Shown here: positions 27,403-36,328 of the stretch, piece by piece | Layout of the letters: each line of letters begins with the position of its first letter | Numbering within the stretch: position 1 is the stretch's first letter | Origin: an uncultured Bacteroidales bacterium | GTDB taxonomy: Bacteria; Bacteroidota; Bacteroidia; Bacteroidales; UBA932 | Direction: 5' to 3' | Assembly: GCA_946999645.1 (NCBI GenBank) | Contig: CAMQDS010000001.1 | Span: forward strand, 235,661 to 299,660 | Length of the DNA stretch: 64,000 nt | Translations under genes and position numbers: made by a program | The notes under the pieces: model-generated | Told to the model about the DNA's origin: nothing | What the model saw: the letters and a program-made list of their open reading frames with translations, nothing else | Databases searched by the model: none

Positions 27403-29445
27403 ATGAATAATAAATTTATATATATAGCCATTGGATTATTGGCATTAACTTCATGTAGCGATTTTGATGAGGTTAATAAAAACCCTTTTGCTGTAAGTAA
27501 CAAAGAGGTAAGACCTTATTATGCTTTCAATAAATCAATCGTAGCAGATCAACAGAATCCTAATGATGCAGAGCGTGTTTTCGTAATTTCATGGGCAGCG
27601 GCAGCTCGTCAGGACGGTGAGGATGGTTATGGTGCTTCTTCTGGTAAACGTCATCCTGATTTTTCAGAATGTTTGTATTCTCTTACAAGTAAAGCAGTTG
27701 TATCAGCCAATCAAGCTATAGATTTAGTTGATTATCATATTGACAATAATATAGTTCCAAAACCTCAAATTCCTTTTTACAAGAACATTAAAGAGTTTGC
27801 AAGGATATGGAGGGTTTATCTGATGAGTGAGTTTACAGATAGTTTTGGGCCTATGCCTACAGACGGATTTAAGGGTAATAACCCTGAATTTAAGAGTGTT
27901 AAGGATGTATATTACTATCTGTATTCTGAGTTGAAAGATGCTATTTCTAAGATAGATGCTAATGTTAAGCCTGAAGCAGGTAGTGAAGCAGAAAAATGTG
28001 ACCCTGCTTTTAATTATGATCCTGTAAAGTGGAAAAATTATGGAGTTTCCTTATGGATGCGTTTAGCTATGAGACTCTCAGAGGTGGATGTTGATAAGGC
28101 AAGGGCAGAGTTTGAAGAAGCGGTAAAGGCTGGAACAGGAATTAGAACGGAAGACGGAACTTTTAGAGTTGTTGAAAATCATGGTTGGGATGACCTTACA
28201 GCTGTAATGTCACGTCAATGGGATATTCAGACAGTTAGTGCCACAGTCGCTAATCTTATGACGAACCTCGGTGGAGCAACAACAGAAAGCATACTTAAAG
28301 ACCCTAATAATGTCTTATATTCTAAGAAACCTAAATTAGATGAATATAAGCCATTTATTAAAGATGCGGCAAAATATGCCGGCAAATATTTTCCTGATGA
28401 ATGGGAGGATAATTCTGACAATCCTACAAAGAGTTATTTTTTTGATGGACTTCCATCTTGTATCGATCCAAGAGCATTTGAATATTTCTTCTTCCCAGGA
28501 GATTATGGTAACAGAAATCTTTTTGGAAATAATGAATATGGACTTCCTTCGGTTCCTAAATACGCAACAACAAAGACTTGTATGTTAAATAAGGATAAAA
28601 AAACAGTACGAGAGAAGACTGAATTTGATGCCAAATTTGCGTTTAATGGTCTTCCTGCAGGTTGGGGCAGTGATGATAAAATATCTCAAAATGGTGTTGT
28701 AGTCGGAGCTAAGATCGAAGGTAAAGGATTTAATGAGGGAGGTTATGTAGGTACTTACCCAGCATTAGCAGGAAAATATCGTAATGGCTCTCAAAAGAGA
28801 ATTTTCTTTGGACCGTGGGAAACATATTTCCTTTTGGCTGAAGCTGCTCAAAGAGGTTGGACTGTAGGTATTAGTGCTGAAGAGGCATATAATGCAGGTA
28901 TAAAATCAAGTTTACAATATTATAAACTTGACAATTTCTATGATGCATATGTAAATTCTGAAAATTATAACAGGGTTGGTACTTCAGTGAAATTTTCACA
29001 TACTACTGAGCCTACTTCATTTGAAATAAACTGTGTTGACGGATATACTGGAGCATCAATAACGCGAACATACAACTATCCGGATCCTTCAAAAATTCTG
29101 TATAAGGGTAAAAAATTAAATGATCCTCTTACTAAGATAATTACTCAAAAATTCATCGCTAATATGCCTTATTTACCACTTGAAAACTGGTCAGAACATA
29201 GGCGTCTTGGTTTGCCTTTCTGGGAAATTCCTGTTTCTTCTTCTCTTATGGAAGATATGCCTGAATGGACAAAAGAATCTTATAAAGACACTCAGAAGCC
29301 GGGTTATTTCCCACAGAGGATGGTATATCCAAATTCTCTTAGCAATGCAGACCCGAATGGATATAAAAAAGCATTAAGTCTTATGGGTACAGATAAAAAT
29401 GATGCTGTAACACCACTATGGTGGGCACTGGGTGGTCGCGAATAA
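27403..29445 (+). CDS. SusD/RagB-family surface glycan-binding lipoprotein (PUL1)
   Basis: The 680-residue lipoprotein is the lid of the SusC transporter and binds glycan at the surface. The signal MNNKFIYIAIGLLALTSC ends in the lipid cysteine and is followed by SDFDEVNKNPF, typical of the SusD-like subgroup (the SusD-like_2 type). The ATG at 27403 is preferred because the lipoprotein signal starts there; the frame is open from 27376, directly after the SusC stop. It is longer than the average SusD of about 550 residues. A strong hairpin follows 38 bases after the stop. Confidence 0.92.
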   Translation: MNNKFIYIAIGLLALTSCSDFDEVNKNPFAVSNKEVRPYYAFNKSIVADQQNPNDAERVFVISWAAAARQDGEDGYGASSGKRHPDFSECLYSLTSKAVVSANQAIDLVDYHIDNNIVPKPQIPFYKNIKEFARIWRVYLMSEFTDSFGPMPTDGFKGNNPEFKSVKDVYYYLYSELKDAISKIDANVKPEAGSEAEKCDPAFNYDPVKWKNYGVSLWMRLAMRLSEVDVDKARAEFEEAVKAGTGIRTEDGTFRVVENHGWDDLTAVMSRQWDIQTVSATVANLMTNLGGATTESILKDPNNVLYSKKPKLDEYKPFIKDAAKYAGKYFPDEWEDNSDNPTKSYFFDGLPSCIDPRAFEYFFFPGDYGNRNLFGNNEYGLPSVPKYATTKTCMLNKDKKTVREKTEFDAKFAFNGLPAGWGSDDKISQNGVVVGAKIEGKGFNEGGYVGTYPALAGKYRNGSQKRIFFGPWETYFLLAEAAQRGWTVGISAEEAYNAGIKSSLQYYKLDNFYDAYVNSENYNRVGTSVKFSHTTEPTSFEINCVDGYTGASITRTYNYPDPSKILYKGKKLNDPLTKIITQKFIANMPYLPLENWSEHRRLGLPFWEIPVSSSLMEDMPEWTKESYKDTQKPGYFPQRMVYPNSLSNADPNGYKKALSLMGTDKNDAVTPLWWALGGRE

Positions 29446-29483
29446 GACTGTGTTAGATACATTTTTATATTAAAAATAATTTT

Positions 29484-29517
29484 CTTGGAGCTTGTCTTAT
29501 TCCGGGCAGGCTTCAAG
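29484..29517 (+). terminator. Hairpin between SusD and the PUL1 enzyme genes (possible attenuator)
   Basis: A 13-bp stem with three G-U pairs (29484-29496 with 29505-29517, loop of 8) followed by TTT. It sits 15 bases before the fucosidase ATG. It could terminate part of the transcription or stabilise the SusCD end of the transcript, so that enzymes are made at lower levels. Confidence 0.5.
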
Positions 29518-29532
29518 TTTATAGTATATGTA

Positions 29533-30882
29533 ATGAAAAAAATATTTTCATTTTTTATTATAATTTTTTTTCTTCTGCCTATATTGAGCAGTCCCTGTCT
29601 TGCTACTGATAAAGCTGTAGCCGAAAAGATGGCTTGGTTTTCTGAAGCCAAATTAGGTATATTTATTCACTGGGGTATATATTCCCGTGGTGATTGGTCT
29701 GAAAGTTGGTCTTTATTTAATAAACAGGTTTCTGTTACAGATTATTATGCACAGGAACAGGATTTTACAGCAAGTCATTATAATCCTGAATTTTGGGCAA
29801 AACTTATAAAAGAGAGTGGGGCAAAATATACAGTTATCACTTCTAAACATCACGATGGTTTTGCTTTATGGGATACAAAAGCAGGAAATACTAGTGCAGT
29901 AAAAAATTCTGCTGCAAAAAGGGATGTATTATCTCCTTTTGTCGATGCCATTAGAGCTGAGGGAGGTATTAAGTTAGGTATATATTATTCGCTAATTGAT
30001 TGGTCAAGAGAAGATTATCCTAATATATACAGGGAAGGCCCAGCAAGATATGACATAAATAAAGAGCCAGAACGTTGGCAGCATTTTGTGTCTTTTAATA
30101 AGGCGCAATTAACCGAGTTACAAAATTTATATAAACCTGATTTATACTGGTTTGATGGCGACTGGGAATTTTCTTCAGAGCAGTGGGATGCGCCTGGCAT
30201 CGTTAGAATGTTGAGAAAAGCAAATCCTAAAGTAATAATTAACTCCAGAATACAGGGAAATGGGGATTATGAAACTCCAGAATTGGGAATTCCTATGATT
30301 AGACCTAAATCTGATTGGTGGGAAACGTGTATGACAATAAATGATTCTTGGGGTTTTCGTAAAAAAGATAATGATTTTAAATCATTCAATACTATTTTGT
30401 CGATGTTTGTTGATTGCATGTCCAAGGGTGGTAATTTGCTTTTGGATATAGGTCCAAGGAGTGACGGAAGTATACCTGTTCAAGAAGTCAATGTGCTCAG
30501 GCAAATAGGAAAATGGATAAATAAGCATAAGGAAGCCGTATATTCAACCATTGCAGGTCTTCCAGATGGACATATATTAGCAAGAACTGCATTGAATAAG
30601 GCTGGGAATATAATTTATGCCTATTTGCCATATATTCCAATAGAAAATGTGGAACTTAAGGGTGTGAAAAACACGATAAAGAAGATAAGAGTAGTGGGAA
30701 AAAATAAGGAACTTTCATTCAAAAGATATAATCATGCCCCATGGGTTAAAGTTCCTGGAGTTTACTATATAAATGTCCCTAAGAATGTTTTAGATAAAGA
30801 TATGACAGTATTGGCTATCGAATTGGATGGTCCTGTTGAGTTATATAGAGGGGAAGGGCAGGTTATTAGTTTTAATAAATAA
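29533..30882 (+). CDS. GH29 alpha-L-fucosidase
   Basis: A retaining glycosidase that removes L-fucose from glycan ends. The 449-residue protein has a signal peptide (MKKIFSFFIIIFFLLPILSS), then KLGIFIHWGIYSRGDWSESW, the conserved opening of GH29. YTVITSKHHDGFALWDTK follows. The likely nucleophile is D208 in LYWFDGDW. GNLLLDIGPRSDGSI marks the end of the catalytic barrel. The ATG at 29533 was chosen over an upstream in-frame start because the signal peptide begins there. It follows the SusD gene and the hairpin. Linkage specificity cannot be told from sequence. Confidence 0.92.
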   Translation: MKKIFSFFIIIFFLLPILSSPCLATDKAVAEKMAWFSEAKLGIFIHWGIYSRGDWSESWSLFNKQVSVTDYYAQEQDFTASHYNPEFWAKLIKESGAKYTVITSKHHDGFALWDTKAGNTSAVKNSAAKRDVLSPFVDAIRAEGGIKLGIYYSLIDWSREDYPNIYREGPARYDINKEPERWQHFVSFNKAQLTELQNLYKPDLYWFDGDWEFSSEQWDAPGIVRMLRKANPKVIINSRIQGNGDYETPELGIPMIRPKSDWWETCMTINDSWGFRKKDNDFKSFNTILSMFVDCMSKGGNLLLDIGPRSDGSIPVQEVNVLRQIGKWINKHKEAVYSTIAGLPDGHILARTALNKAGNIIYAYLPYIPIENVELKGVKNTIKKIRVVGKNKELSFKRYNHAPWVKVPGVYYINVPKNVLDKDMTVLAIELDGPVELYRGEGQVISFNK

Positions 30883-30894
30883 TAATATTAATTT

Positions 30895-32634
30895 ATGGGT
30901 AAAATTATAAAGGCATTTATTCTTTCTTTGGCAGTATTAGCCTCTGTAACTGTTTCCGCGCAGTCAGCATATAATGCACTGTATACGACAGAAAAGATTA
31001 AAATTGACGGAAAACTTAATGATAAAGCCTGGGATAAGGCAGAGTTTATTTCCGACTTTTATGATATAAGAGGAAAAGAATTTACAAGACCTTCACAACA
31101 AACTTATGTCAAGTTCTTATATGATAGTGATAATCTTTATGTAGGAGCAATTCTGAAAGAAAAGGATATAAGGGCGAAACTTGTTAATAGAGATGATATT
31201 ATTTGGAAAGATAATGATTTTGAAGTGTTTTTAGATCCATTTTGTGACGGTAAATTGTATTATGAACTTGAGGTAAATGCTTTGGGTACTGTTATGGATC
31301 TCCTAATGGAAAAACCTTATAAAGATAAAGGTACTTTTTTGCTAAATTGGGATTTTAAAGGCTTGAAGCTCAAAGTTAAACGTAACGGCACTCTAAATAA
31401 TTCCAATGATAGGGATATAGACTGGTGTGTGGAGATGGCTATTCCTTTTGATGCACTTAAAAGGGGCTTTGATAATCCGAAAGATAGGAACGTGTGGCGT
31501 ATAAATCTTTCAAGAGTGCAATGGAACAATCCCGAAAAAGAAGATAATTGGGTCTTGGAACCAACTGGAGTTGTGGATATACATCACCCAGAGAAATGGG
31601 CATATCTTAGATTTGTATCCAAAGATGGCACTGTCCCTCATATTTATGCACGGACTGTTAAAAACTGGATGTGGGAACGACTGAAACCGTCTTGGTCTGA
31701 ACAAGAATATAAGAAGCATTTTGCTCTTGCAAAGGAATGTGGTATAAGTGCAATATTGTTTGAGGGATATGATGAAAATATTTTCAGAATGTGCAAAGAG
31801 GCAGGTCTTGAAGCTCATTATTGGAAATGGACAATGAACCGTGCTGAACTCTTGAAAATACATCCTGATTGGTTTGCAGTAAGCAGAAACGGTAAATCTA
31901 CAGCAAAAGAGCCCCCATACGTGGATTATTATAGATTTTTATGTCCTCGTCACAAGGGAGTGATTAACTATTTGTCTGAAGATTATTTGCGTCTTTCCAA
32001 TCTAAAATATGTGGATGGTATGCATTTGGACTATGTCCGTTTTCCTGATGTGGTTTTACCAGTAAGTCTTTGGAAAAAATATGGGATAGAACAAACATCT
32101 GAATTGCCAGAATATGATTTTTGTTATTGCCAGTTATGTCGCAACGAGTTTAAAAAACTTACAGGGCGGGATCCACTTGAAGTAAAATACCCTATGGAAG
32201 ACCAGTCATGGATAAATTTTAGATTAGATGCAATTACAAATGTTGTATCTGCTATTCATGATACTTTAAAGGCTCATGGAAAGTTCTTATCCGCTGCTGT
32301 ATTCCCTGGCCCAACAATGGCTAAAAAAATGGTACGTCAAGACTGGGGCAACTGGGACTTGGAGGCTGTTTTTCCTATGATTTATAATGGGTTCTATTTT
32401 GAAGGACCAGAATGGATAGGTCGCTCTGTAAGGGAAGGAGTAAAGGCTTTGGGAGGAAGGCTACCTTTATATGCTGGACTAATGTTCCCTGATATAAAGG
32501 GTGATGACTTTGAAAAAGCCTTAGATGCAGCTTATCAAAATGGTGCAGCCGGTGTATCTTTTTTCGATGGTCCAGATGATGAATATTTATGCAGACTTAA
32601 AAAATATCTTGATACACATAATTATAAATACTAA
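30895..32634 (+). CDS. CBM9-like plus family-10-like glycoside hydrolase fusion
   Basis: The 579-residue exported protein (signal about residues 1-22) has two modules. Residues about 25-245 resemble carbohydrate-binding domains of the CBM9-like group (KIKIDGKLNDKAWDKAE, EVFLDPF, YELEVNALGTVMD). Residues about 250-579 form a barrel resembling hypothetical family-10-like hydrolases, with VDGMHLDYVRFPD as its most telling motif. A group of cysteines in CYCQLCRNEF is unusual. It lies 12 bases after the fucosidase and one base-step before the transglutaminase gene, so it is part of the PUL1 operon. The substrate is unknown. Confidence 0.75.
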   Translation: MGKIIKAFILSLAVLASVTVSAQSAYNALYTTEKIKIDGKLNDKAWDKAEFISDFYDIRGKEFTRPSQQTYVKFLYDSDNLYVGAILKEKDIRAKLVNRDDIIWKDNDFEVFLDPFCDGKLYYELEVNALGTVMDLLMEKPYKDKGTFLLNWDFKGLKLKVKRNGTLNNSNDRDIDWCVEMAIPFDALKRGFDNPKDRNVWRINLSRVQWNNPEKEDNWVLEPTGVVDIHHPEKWAYLRFVSKDGTVPHIYARTVKNWMWERLKPSWSEQEYKKHFALAKECGISAILFEGYDENIFRMCKEAGLEAHYWKWTMNRAELLKIHPDWFAVSRNGKSTAKEPPYVDYYRFLCPRHKGVINYLSEDYLRLSNLKYVDGMHLDYVRFPDVVLPVSLWKKYGIEQTSELPEYDFCYCQLCRNEFKKLTGRDPLEVKYPMEDQSWINFRLDAITNVVSAIHDTLKAHGKFLSAAVFPGPTMAKKMVRQDWGNWDLEAVFPMIYNGFYFEGPEWIGRSVREGVKALGGRLPLYAGLMFPDIKGDDFEKALDAAYQNGAAGVSFFDGPDDEYLCRLKKYLDTHNYKY

Positions 32635-34935
32635 ATGTCGATGAAAAGAATTATTTATTCTATAGCAGTTGCTTTATTGCTACTTTCTTGTAATACAGGC
32701 AAGAAAGCAGAAGATTATATGTCTTGGCTGTATAAATATATGCCTATGCAGGATAGTTTAGGCTTTAGCAAGTCTTGGTGGTTAGCAAATGTTGAAAAGA
32801 CTTTGGAGGTTAGAAAAGTAATGGGTTGGAATGTGCCTGAAAATGAATTTAGGCATTTCGTTCTTCCTCTTCGTGTCAATAATGAATATCTCGATGATTT
32901 TAGAACCATATATGCCGATACTTTGTGTAAACGAGTAAAGGGAATGACAATGGAGCAGGCAGCCTTGGAAATCAATCATTGGTGTTTTGAGCAGGCTACC
33001 TATCGTGGAAGTGATGCGCGTACTATGTCACCTGCATCTGTGGCGAAGTGTGGCTTTGGGCGTTGTGGAGAAGAGTCTGTTTTGGCTGTATCTGCCTTGA
33101 GGGCTGCCGGCATTCCTGCACGTCAGGTCTACACTCCGCGTTGGGCTCATACAGATGATAATCACGCATGGGTAGAAGCGTGGATTGATGGCGAATGGCA
33201 TTTTATGGGAGCATGTGAACCTGAGCCAGTGTTGGATTTAGGCTGGTTCAACGCCCCTGTATCAAGAGCTTTAGTATTGACTACTAATGTGTTTGGTGAT
33301 TATAACGGACCAGAAAGTGTAATAGAAAGAAATGATTGTTTTACGAAAATCAACCTTATAGGTTCATATGTGCCTCATAGAACTTCTATTGTTACTGTTG
33401 TAGATACTCTTGGAAATATCGTACCTGATGCTGATGTGGAATTTACAATATATAATTACGGTAATTTCAGTCCTGTTATAAAATTGCTTAGCGATAATAA
33501 AGGTCAGGCAAAAATTGAAATGGGCTTAGGTGCTATGCTTATAAGAGCCTCAAAGGATGGGCGCTTCGGTATGTCTGTTTTAGATACCGAAACATCTACT
33601 GTAGTATTGAATCATAAAATAGGTGATGTCTTTTCTGCCGATTTTAATTTAGTACCTCCTCCAGAAAATCCATTGCCATCAAAAGCTACTGAAGAACTGA
33701 CGGCAGAAAACAAACTCAAATTGGAAAAGGAAACGCAAATAAGAAATTCACATAATCATACCAATCCCGCGATAGTAAGATTTAAAGAAAAATATGGCTC
33801 TGAGGCAGACAGGTTATTGGACTGCTTAAGTAAAAAAGACATTGATGATGTTTCTTATGATGTGCTTGAAGATGCTTTATTGTCTAAGTCTCAAACAGAT
33901 AAGAATATTTTATCTCCAAGAGTGGAATTGGAACCTCTTGCCCCATTCAGAAAGGAGGTATTAGATAGGGGACTGGACCAGAAACTCAAATCTTTTGAAG
34001 ATGTTGATAGATGGGTGGCAGAAAATATTAAAATTGTACATCGAAAAGCACCATCATGGCTTAGGATGCCTCCAGTTGTAGTATTGAAGTCTGGCTGCTC
34101 AGACGAGGGTTCAATAAATATTTTTAAGGTCGCTCTTTGTAGGGCTGTTGGGCTTTCTGCCTCTATGGATGATGTGACAGGAAATACAAGTATGGAACTC
34201 GAAAATATGAAAAAAGGTCGTCTCATTTTGAAATTTGACAGTAATTCAGATATTCCAGAATACTATAGAGATTTTACAATTAGCAGATATGATTTTTCAA
34301 AGGTTACGTTACTTAATTTTGGAGAAGATACTGACAATATTTCTCTTGGAACAATGAATATTCCTGAATTAGAAGCTGGATATTATTGCATTACTACAGG
34401 TAAAAGACTGCCAGATGGCAGCGTATTAGCAAGGATGGAGTTTTTTAATATAACCCCTGATTCTAATATTGTAAAAGAGATTAGTATTAGAACTGGAAAA
34501 GAGGATCTAAGCATTAAAGGTCAATTTAATCCAGATTCCATGTATTTGAATATTCTTGGCGGAAGAAAGGTGAAATTTTCTGAATTACCTGCTTCTAAAT
34601 ATTATATATTGGCGATTTTAGGTAGTCGTGATGAACCAAGTATGCATATTGTCAGAAATTTGAAAACTTTTATTAATGATCCAGACTTTTCTTCTATACC
34701 AATCCTTGTAAGTGGAAATAAGGCTTTGGATGGTATTTCAAAAAATATAATACGTATTGAGGATAACGAACTGTTATTTGAACTGTCTGCATCATGTAAA
34801 GTAATACCAAAGTCTAAGCCTGTGGTTATTCTTTGCAGTAAGGAGGGAAACATATATTATATTTCGCAAGGATACAATCCTGTGCTAAATACCCATCTTA
34901 AATATATACTATTAAGTCTTGTTCTTAAAAATTAG
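32635..34935 (+). CDS. Transglutaminase-core lipoprotein (PUL1)
   Basis: The 766-residue lipoprotein (lipid cysteine in VALLLLSC, about residue 19) has a transglutaminase-like cysteine-protease fold. The catalytic cysteine is C144 in GRCGEESVLAVSALRAAGIPA and the histidine is H177 in DDNHAWVEAW. A beta domain follows. A second stretch near residue 480-510 (SGCSDEGSINIFKVALCRAVGLSA) looks like another core without its histidine. The C-terminus is thioredoxin-like in pattern but lacks CxxC. Such proteins cleave or modify peptides or amide bonds, so it may act on the peptide part of glycoproteins (inference). A start at 32641 is also possible. Confidence 0.75.
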   Translation: MSMKRIIYSIAVALLLLSCNTGKKAEDYMSWLYKYMPMQDSLGFSKSWWLANVEKTLEVRKVMGWNVPENEFRHFVLPLRVNNEYLDDFRTIYADTLCKRVKGMTMEQAALEINHWCFEQATYRGSDARTMSPASVAKCGFGRCGEESVLAVSALRAAGIPARQVYTPRWAHTDDNHAWVEAWIDGEWHFMGACEPEPVLDLGWFNAPVSRALVLTTNVFGDYNGPESVIERNDCFTKINLIGSYVPHRTSIVTVVDTLGNIVPDADVEFTIYNYGNFSPVIKLLSDNKGQAKIEMGLGAMLIRASKDGRFGMSVLDTETSTVVLNHKIGDVFSADFNLVPPPENPLPSKATEELTAENKLKLEKETQIRNSHNHTNPAIVRFKEKYGSEADRLLDCLSKKDIDDVSYDVLEDALLSKSQTDKNILSPRVELEPLAPFRKEVLDRGLDQKLKSFEDVDRWVAENIKIVHRKAPSWLRMPPVVVLKSGCSDEGSINIFKVALCRAVGLSASMDDVTGNTSMELENMKKGRLILKFDSNSDIPEYYRDFTISRYDFSKVTLLNFGEDTDNISLGTMNIPELEAGYYCITTGKRLPDGSVLARMEFFNITPDSNIVKEISIRTGKEDLSIKGQFNPDSMYLNILGGRKVKFSELPASKYYILAILGSRDEPSMHIVRNLKTFINDPDFSSIPILVSGNKALDGISKNIIRIEDNELLFELSASCKVIPKSKPVVILCSKEGNIYYISQGYNPVLNTHLKYILLSLVLKN

Positions 34936-34975
34936 TATAGTCGCTACATATCTTGTATGTTTAAGAATATTTAGA

Positions 34976-34983
34976 TACTTTTG
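34976..34983 (+). promoter_or_regulatory. Promoter -7 box of the pyrH-frr operon
   Basis: TACTTTTG matches TAnnTTTG and lies 23 bases before the pyrH ATG. CTTG at 34952-34955 is a fair -33 box with a 20-base spacer. Confidence 0.55.
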
Positions 34984-35006
34984 CTAAAATATTAAAACTT
35001 GTATTT

Positions 35007-35711
35007 ATGTACAAAAGAGTACTACTAAAACTAAGTGGAGAAAGTCTTGGAGGTAAAGAAGGCAAAGGAATTGACAATGAAAGTTTGCGTGCTATTGCAA
35101 AGGAAATTGCTGATGCTGCAAAGTCAGGTTTGCAAGTTGCTATAGTAAATGGAGGTGGCAATATTTTTAGAGGACTTCAAGGAGTTGGTAAGGGATTTGA
35201 TAGGATTGAGGGTGATAAAATGGGAATGCTTGCCACTGTCATAAATTCAATTGCTCTTTCAATGTTTATCAAAGAAGAAGGAGTTAAGGCAAAAGTATTT
35301 ACTGCAACCCCTATGGAACCTATAGCAGAGTATTATATGAGGGGAAAGGCTGTTGAGGTCCTTGAAGCTGGTGGTGTCGCTCTTATTGCAGGAGGAACGG
35401 GAAATCCTTTCTTCACTACAGATTCTGGAGCAGCGCTTAGGGCTCTTGAAATAGGTGCAGATGCATTGTTGAAAGGTACGAGGGTTGACGGCGTGTATAC
35501 AGCAGATCCAGAAAAGGATCCTGATGCTGTTCGTTATGATTCACTTTCTTTTGACGAGGCTATAGAAAAGCACTTAAATGTTATGGATCAAACTGCTTTT
35601 GCTTTATGCAGAGAAGGAAATATGCCTATAATTGTATTCAATATGAATAAAAAAGGCACACTTACAGGCTTGCTTGAAGGAAAAAATGTTGGTACTTTAG
35701 TACATATGTAG
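35007..35711 (+). CDS. pyrH: Uridylate kinase (UMP kinase)
   Basis: Phosphorylates UMP to UDP in pyrimidine synthesis, acting as a cytoplasmic hexamer. The 234-residue protein begins KRVLLKLSGESLGG, contains NGGGNIFRG and LIAGGTGNPFFTTDSGAALRA, and ends with KKGTLTGLLEGKNVGTLV, all diagnostic of bacterial PyrH. It is followed by frr, the common pyrH-frr order, with a 46-base gap. Start and length fit the family well. Confidence 0.96.
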   Translation: MYKRVLLKLSGESLGGKEGKGIDNESLRAIAKEIADAAKSGLQVAIVNGGGNIFRGLQGVGKGFDRIEGDKMGMLATVINSIALSMFIKEEGVKAKVFTATPMEPIAEYYMRGKAVEVLEAGGVALIAGGTGNPFFTTDSGAALRALEIGADALLKGTRVDGVYTADPEKDPDAVRYDSLSFDEAIEKHLNVMDQTAFALCREGNMPIIVFNMNKKGTLTGLLEGKNVGTLVHM

Positions 35712-35757
35712 GGAATAGCATCTGCAAGTTCCTATTAAATCATAAATATTTAGAGAA

Positions 35758-36327
35758 ATGTTACCAGAGAACACAAAAGAAATTTTAAATGTCGCTGACA
35801 GCAAAATGAAGGATGCTGTTTCATTCTTAGAAGAAGACTTAAAGACATATAGGGTTGGTAAGGCGAATCCATCATTATTCAATAATATTATGGTGGATTA
35901 TTATGGCACTTCTTCACCTATTCCGCAAGTTGCATCAGTATCGGCTCCCGATGCCAAGACTATTCTTATACAACCTTGGGAAAAGAGTATGATACCTAAA
36001 ATCGAAAAGGCAATTATAGATGCAAATATAGGTATGACACCACAGAATAATGGTGAAAGTATCCGTTGCAATGTGCCAGCTTTGACAGAAGAAAGGAGAT
36101 TGGATCTTATAAAGAAGGCAAAAGCTGCTGGAGAAAATGCCAAAATAGTTGTAAGAAACACCAGGCGCGATGCTGTTGAATTGCTCAAAAAAGCACAGAA
36201 AAACGATGGACTTCCTGAGGATGCTCAAAAAGAGGGCGAAGAAGAAGTTCAAAAGATAACGGATAGAAATATCAAGAAGATTGACGAGCTTATTTCCGCA
36301 AAGGAAAAAGATATTATGACGGTATAA
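35758..36327 (+). CDS. frr: Ribosome recycling factor
   Basis: Splits post-termination ribosomes together with EF-G. The 189-residue protein shows the RRF core RVGKANPSLFNNIMVDYYGTS, IQPWEKSMIPKIEKAI and PALTEERRLDLIKKAK, in the canonical order. The length is normal (about 185). It lies downstream of pyrH and one base before the aromatic-pathway gene, so the three may form a transcript. Confidence 0.96.
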   Translation: MLPENTKEILNVADSKMKDAVSFLEEDLKTYRVGKANPSLFNNIMVDYYGTSSPIPQVASVSAPDAKTILIQPWEKSMIPKIEKAIIDANIGMTPQNNGESIRCNVPALTEERRLDLIKKAKAAGENAKIVVRNTRRDAVELLKKAQKNDGLPEDAQKEGEEEVQKITDRNIKKIDELISAKEKDIMTV

Positions 36328-36328
36328 T

